A stretch of 64,000 nt of DNA from Adineta ricciae (lineage: Eukaryota > Rotifera > Eurotatoria > Adinetida > Adinetidae). The stretch lies in contig CAJNOJ010000081.1 of the NCBI GenBank assembly GCA_905250025.1, positions 248,001 through 312,000 on the forward strand, written 5' to 3'. The position numbers were made by a program, and so were the translations under genes. This document shows, one piece after another, positions 58,398 to 64,000 of this stretch. The first letter of the stretch is position 1. The number at the start of each line of letters is the position of its first letter. The notes beneath the pieces are model-generated. The model was not told the origin of the DNA. It saw only the letters and a program-made list of their open reading frames with translations, and searched no databases.

Positions 58398-61300
58398 ATG
58401 AGTACAGATCCACAACAATTTTATCCAAATCAGCCTGGACCAGGACATCAACAACAAAGTAATTTTTATATAGCAACCAATGGCATGGAACAAGCACGTA
58501 AATGACCTTCTTGTCTAACGTATTCATCTGCTAAATTTTGCATTGTTTTGTATTAGCATATCCAATGACAGGAAGAAATCCAGGCGCATACAATGCACGC
58601 GTAAGTTCAAGCAGATGTTTTCTTTAAACTCTTGTTCAACTTTGTTTGAATTCAGTTGATGAATCCACAAATGGCGAACGGTTTTCAACAAGCTTATTAT
58701 CCATCACACTATTTACCTGCACCATTCGTTCCTGGCCCTTCTCGACCAATGGTATAGGAAAACAAATCATTCTGTCCGAAAGATACCTATTCGTTTTGTT
58801 TCACAGAATCCGACACAATTTATACCAATTGTTCGACCACAGAATGAAACTATACCTAGTCAACAAAACTTCATATCACAGTATCCACAATACCCTCCAG
58901 GGAATACTAGCATGACCTCGACGACGCCTGTTTATCATACAGCATTTTTTCCACGTAGGACTCTTTGATTTCGAATAAGAACTTTTCATTCCATTTCGAT
59001 ACATCGATTTAGCAGCTAACTATCCGATGGGAGCCTATCAAGCTATGCAGTCAGCACAAATTACGAGTCAACAACCGATGCCACAGCAATCACAGTATGC
59101 GCTGCCGCCTGGCTTGCCACAACAACCACAAATGCATCCACCTCAACAGACTCATCCTCAACCAGTAAACGATTTTGCTTAGAAAAGCTCTCATCCTGTG
59201 CTATGAATTTAGATGGATCAACCACTTATGCCAACATCTCAGCCTACAATGCCACAACCAAGCACGCATTCTACTACGGAAAAACGGCAAAGAAAACCGT
59301 TGGTTATTGTTGATCCAGTGTCACATAAAACTGTGGATCTTGCACCTACGCCTTCGACCGCGACATCATCCACAACAAATCCGCCAGCAGCATCTACGCC
59401 GGCGGTCGCGAACGAAAATCGTCAAGTCGAGTCATCGACGGATTCTGCAGCAGCTAACGTGAAATCCACGAGTGATATTAATAAAACTCAAAAGCAAAGT
59501 GAGTTTCGATATCAATTTGCCAAACTGTTAAGCGATAATCCAAATGCTCAACCAGACAAAGTACGAGTTAATATCTACAAAACAGCAAGAAATGATGAAA
59601 ACTTCATGTTACTTTTTTGTAGAATGTCAATCAACAATCTGGATCTCATGAAGATTCGTCAACAAAACAGTCATCGACTACGGCACCACAAGGGCCATCT
59701 TCTACGTCTTCATCGCGATCTGGTTCAATGTCTCGGCCTAAATCTCCGACGGCAGTACCGTCAACGACTGCGCCTTCAACCGCTAGCAAAGAACCGACAA
59801 CACATAAATCATCCGAACAATCACAGCCACACCCTGGTCTTCCTGGCATTCCTATAGGAATAATAGCTGATGATAAACCGACGACGAAAGTCAATCAAGA
59901 CGATAATAGAGATAAACGAGATCGAAGCGATTCTCAAAAACAATCAGACATCGAAACTGTTGAAACAACTGAGAAAGCAACCAATGAGTTAAAATCAACG
60001 GTAAATAAATATTATCTCATTCTTGAAACGTCTTGCATAGTCACTCATAAGATCGTTCGTAAAAAAACATAAAAGTTTGTGTAGACAAGAGAACGAAAAA
60101 AAAACTTATCTGCTATCCGTACGACTGTTACCATGGCTGAATTCATAGAATGGCAACGTTCTAGCTTTTTCTTGTTCTATCTGTAACGTCTATTTTCGAT
60201 ATTATGATTCATAAATACTTCTGTTCTTTTCTTTTTCTTTATTTCTCCTCCCATTTGCGGTATGACTTCTTACCCCATAGATTCGACGCATGATCATCAC
60301 ATCTATCTATTATTTTGTGTATGAAGAACGAGAAGAACAAAAAAATAGTAACTTGTGTACAACAATAGAAAGAAGTAAAGGACGTACAACACGTTAGAGT
60401 GCTTATTTTTTCTCGAAAAGTAAGATGTACGTAGACTAATAGATGTCGAATAAGTATGGTCGTTCAACCTAAACCACATAGAGATCAGTTTTGCTTTCGT
60501 CTTCTACAAGTACGCATGTGCTACTCGTTTTTCATCATCATATATTACGTAATATTTTTAGTCGGATGATATCACAACGGCAACTAAATCTGACGAAGTA
60601 TCTACTTCAAATCTTCCAGATCCTAAACCAACGCCGCCCTTATCAGCAACAGCATCGTTAGAATGTGTAACACCACCACAGACGCCTACACCAGTGACCA
60701 GTGCTGAAAAATCTCAAGCAGCAGCAACAGCGGCAGCGGTAGCCGCAGCAAATCAACGATTACGCTATGATCGAAATGAACTTTTACGTATTCGCGATAG
60801 TTCAGGCACATTTCCCATTCCTCAACTTCCAGATCTTGATATTGTTCTTAAACAACGTGATAGTGCTCGTTCATCACATCTATCATACACAGGTACCAAT
60901 AGTCAAGGACGTATCAATCCTAACATGCATCGGCAACTATCGGGAACTAATCATCCATCATTAACACGTTATTCAAATAATCAATCGAATAGTGCCAGTG
61001 ATTCCAGACGTGGCAAACCGGGAATTTATCTAGCGAACGAGCCTGATTTTAGTAATCGGGTTGAAAATCCTTATAAACCAATTGATCAAAGCAAAATCGA
61101 TGCAAGTAACAAAGTTCTACGTGATGTGAAAGCTATTCTGAATAAAGTAACACCACAAACTTACGACAAGTTACAGAAACAATTGGAATCATTAGAGATC
61201 GATCGTTATGAACGATTAGAAGGAATGATCAATATATTTTTCTCAAAAGTAAATTTCGTCGATTTTGTCTCTATGTAAACAACTTTGTATTTCTTGCTAT

Positions 61301-63939
61301 TTTAGGCAGTCGATGAACCAGCATTTAGTTTTCTATATGCCAAATTGTGTAAACAATTTCAAAAAGTTTGTGTTTCGTTGTTGATGTAATTCCTTTTCAT
61401 TGGAAATGTGTTCTTTTTAGAAACAAGTAACCGTACCGGGTGAAGATGGCAAAACAGTAACACATTATTTTCGTCAAATTTTATTAACCCGTTGTCAAAA
61501 AGAGTTCGAAAATGATTATAGACAAGAAATTGAATATGAAAAACGCAAAAGTGAAGTCGAAGCAATCGCCGATGAGAAGAAGCGTAAAGAAGAAAATGAA
61601 AAATTAGAGGAAGATCTCGTAAAAGCAAAACGAAGAAAATTAGGAAATATTTTGTAAGTTCTCGAACGGCGAACACTGTTCTGCTCATTTCTGCTTCATT
61701 CTAGTTTTATTGGTGAATTATTCAAATTACAAATGTTAACTGATACGATTATGTATGACTGCATTGAATATTTACTTCGTGATAAAGCTGATGAGGAAGC
61801 TTTGGAATGTTTGTGCCGTCTGTTACGTACCATTGGCAAAGAACTTGATGTGAAAGCCAGTGAAAAAGTATGCTCGCTCGTACTTTATCTGATTGCATCG
61901 ATAACTGTGTATTCTAGGCTATTAACAAATCAAATTTGGAAAAACATTATCGTGAACTAGATAATATTGTGAAAGAACACAAAACATCAGCACGTATTCG
62001 TTTTATGATCCAAGATCTGGTCGAATTGAGACAAGCGCACTGGGTCGCTCGACGTGCCGAAGCTAAGCCGACAACGATCGATGAAATTCACGAACAAGAA
62101 CGTGTTAAACGCGAACAACAAGAACGTGAGCAAGAACGTGAACGACAACAACGACGCGATCAAAACCGTGGTACAGCTATCGGTAGCGCCTACACTGGAG
62201 GTAATTCACAACAGTACAACGATAGCCGTGGTAGCCGCGGTAGTGGTATCAAACAACAATCAAGTAGAAATGACGAAGACCGAGTCGACAATCGCTTTAA
62301 TGTTAATTCACTAAGACAGTTACAAACAACAGATAAACAAAGTCGTGGACCATTGGTAAGTTTGTTTATGGCAAGAAGGGAAGAAAAGAAGATAATCTTT
62401 GGTTCTTTTGTAGTCGATCAATTTAGCACCACAACGAACATGGGCCAAAGGATCCGGTATTGAAAAGAAACCCGAAGAAGATCGTTCCTTTGCCGGACGG
62501 TATGTCACTACCAAAAGCCACTTTCCCTATCATGAATTTATATTAATAGTGCTGGCAAACCACCAGCTGGTCCTGTCGCGCAAATCAAAGGTAAAGCTGG
62601 TTCATCTCAAGGTGGTTCATCTTATCCTCTTCAACGACAATCATCACGGGTAAGAAAGCGAACAACGCGATCTGCTCTCTTTACGATTAGCATTCTCTTT
62701 CATCGTTAGGAATTAGCACGTGAAAACAGTCATCGTGATCGTGAAAATGCTTTACAATCATTACGCAAAACCACCACTGGAAGTGGTATTAATAGTCCAG
62801 TGAATGTTGCGGGCAGTTCGTCCATGGCGAATTCACGCGAAGGTTCACGTAATGTTAGCCGTGAACAGTCGCGTAATGCTTCACGAGAATCTAGTGTTAG
62901 TGAACGAGCATCAAATGCTGGTTTATCTACTCAGATAAGTAAATCCTCGACGACAGATTCTTCGACTGTTATCAATCCAGACCCATCGAATATAACATTC
63001 GATGAAGAAAAAACTCAAGCACGCGTACATTCACTTATCGAAGAATATACTGAAAACTATTCGGAAACAACTGATCGACCTGTTAAAGTAAAGCACCTTC
63101 GTCGATGGCAACCACTCGAAAATGAAAGTGTTTTGTTCTCTAGGAAGCTTTGGAAGATTTGAATGCTTTCTGTACAGCAAGCCAAGATCAACAAGCACTC
63201 ATTGTTCGAGAATTGTTTGTTAATGTCCTCGAGGCTAAAGCACGTGCTCGTAAAGCTGTTGGACATTTACTTGACGCTGCACTCAATGACACTATCTTAT
63301 TGCCAAATTCTTTCATTTCCGGGTATGTTTAAATCGAATGAACGTGCTCTTGTTGAAAATATTTTGTTATTTTAGTTTTAAAATGGTTGTTGAAGTCGTC
63401 CCAGATTATGCAGTTGACATTCCTCTAATTTGGCAATATATTGGTGAAATAATTGGTAAATGAACGAATGACGAACAACAGAACAAGAAGTCTTGATGTC
63501 TCTTTTTTTTTTAGGTGCATTCATTGGTGCTCCATCTTCGAACATGCCACTACTGAAGACAATTTTACAATGCGTTCCCCAAGATAAATCGAAGCAATTA
63601 TTTCAATATGTTATCAAATATGCAACTGAATTCTCGGTAAGACGGTTTGTTTTCGGATCTGATATACCTATGAAACGAACGATTGTTATCTTCTAGTCTC
63701 GATCACGTATCCAAAAGTTTTGGCAATCATCCGGTTTTTCTCTTCAAGACTTTGTTGATGCTGCAACTCTGAACGACTATGATTGGCTATCCGATGCACC
63801 TGAAAGTGAACCTTCAACGCCACAATCAAAAGAAAGCCTTTCACCACGTGCTGATCCTCAGCTTGTTAAATTATTCAAATCTGTTAACGATCAAGGAACT
63901 ACTGTAACTGATTCAGAAATCATCACATACATCCGTGAA
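58398..63939 (+). CDS. EIF4G: Translation initiation factor eIF4G (3' end beyond window)
   Basis: Scaffold of the eIF4F cap-binding complex. About twenty exons over ~50 nt introns and one of 561 nt (60001-60561). N-terminus is Q/P/N-rich ([13 protein letters not shown]); then [20 protein letters not shown]. The eIF4E-binding site is [10 protein letters not shown] near 60760-60790, fitting YxxxxL-phi. MIF4G (eIF4A/RNA binding): [101 protein letters not shown]. Then an R/E-rich and S-rich linker, and MA3 ([50 protein letters not shown]). The last exon ends at 63939 before GTATGCC; the W2/Mnk-binding part is outside the window. Confidence 0.95.
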
Positions 63940-64000
63940 GTATGCCGCTAATCCTTTTCTTCATCAAAGATGCTATCTTCTCTCTGTCTCTCTCTTTCTT

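Overview
This window is nuclear DNA of a compact, AT-rich invertebrate genome, most likely a bdelloid rotifer (Adineta/Rotaria type). The species is inferred, not proven. The signs are: dense genes on both strands; many introns of only about 45-60 nt with GT..AG ends; several start codons preceded within 0-21 nt by a splice-acceptor-like TTTTAG/TTTCAG (bdelloids are known to use spliced-leader trans-splicing); bdelloid-style single-exon 7TM receptors; and a bacterial-type YbaY/YscW domain joined to a plant/annelid-type protease inhibitor domain. Gene models were built by hand by joining open frames across GT..AG introns and checking that family motifs continue across each junction. I saw no transposon, LTR element, tRNA, CRISPR array or telomeric repeat.

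Layout, left to right: UBR4 E3 ligase (minus, 3' end outside the window); secreted YscW + potato-inhibitor-I protein (plus); small secreted 8-cysteine protein (minus); 7TM receptor (minus); single C2-domain protein (plus); second YscW + inhibitor protein (minus); ATPase inhibitor IF1-like protein (minus); CZIB/C1orf123 zinc protein (plus); Id-like HLH (plus); TGY-type MAP kinase (minus); arsenite methyltransferase AS3MT (minus), head to head with a SRCAP/Domino SWI2-SNF2 ATPase (plus); SLC22 transporter (minus); 7TM receptor (plus); secreted phospholipase A2 (minus); cytoplasmic intermediate filament protein with lamin tail (minus); bZIP factor (plus); two tandem signal peptide-LDLRA-TM genes (plus); CLINT1/epsinR (minus); KIAA2013-like membrane protein (plus); a decayed coiled-coil/death-domain gene (plus); an EGF-7TM receptor (plus); a Q/N/G-rich disordered protein (plus); RBM26/27 (plus); a PTB-like protein (plus) followed after 44 nt by a Kv-type channel with an abnormal selectivity filter (plus); and eIF4G (plus, 3' end outside the window).

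Most genes are ordinary housekeeping or signalling genes and do not form one pathway. The parts worth a second look are the two facing paralogues that fuse a bacterial YbaY-like domain to a serine-protease inhibitor with different P1 residues, the Kv-like channel whose filter reads NVGFEG and whose S4 has lost its first two arginines, the tandem LDLRA pair and the PTB-Kv pair as possible trans-spliced units, the transit-peptide-free IF1, and the death-domain pseudogene.
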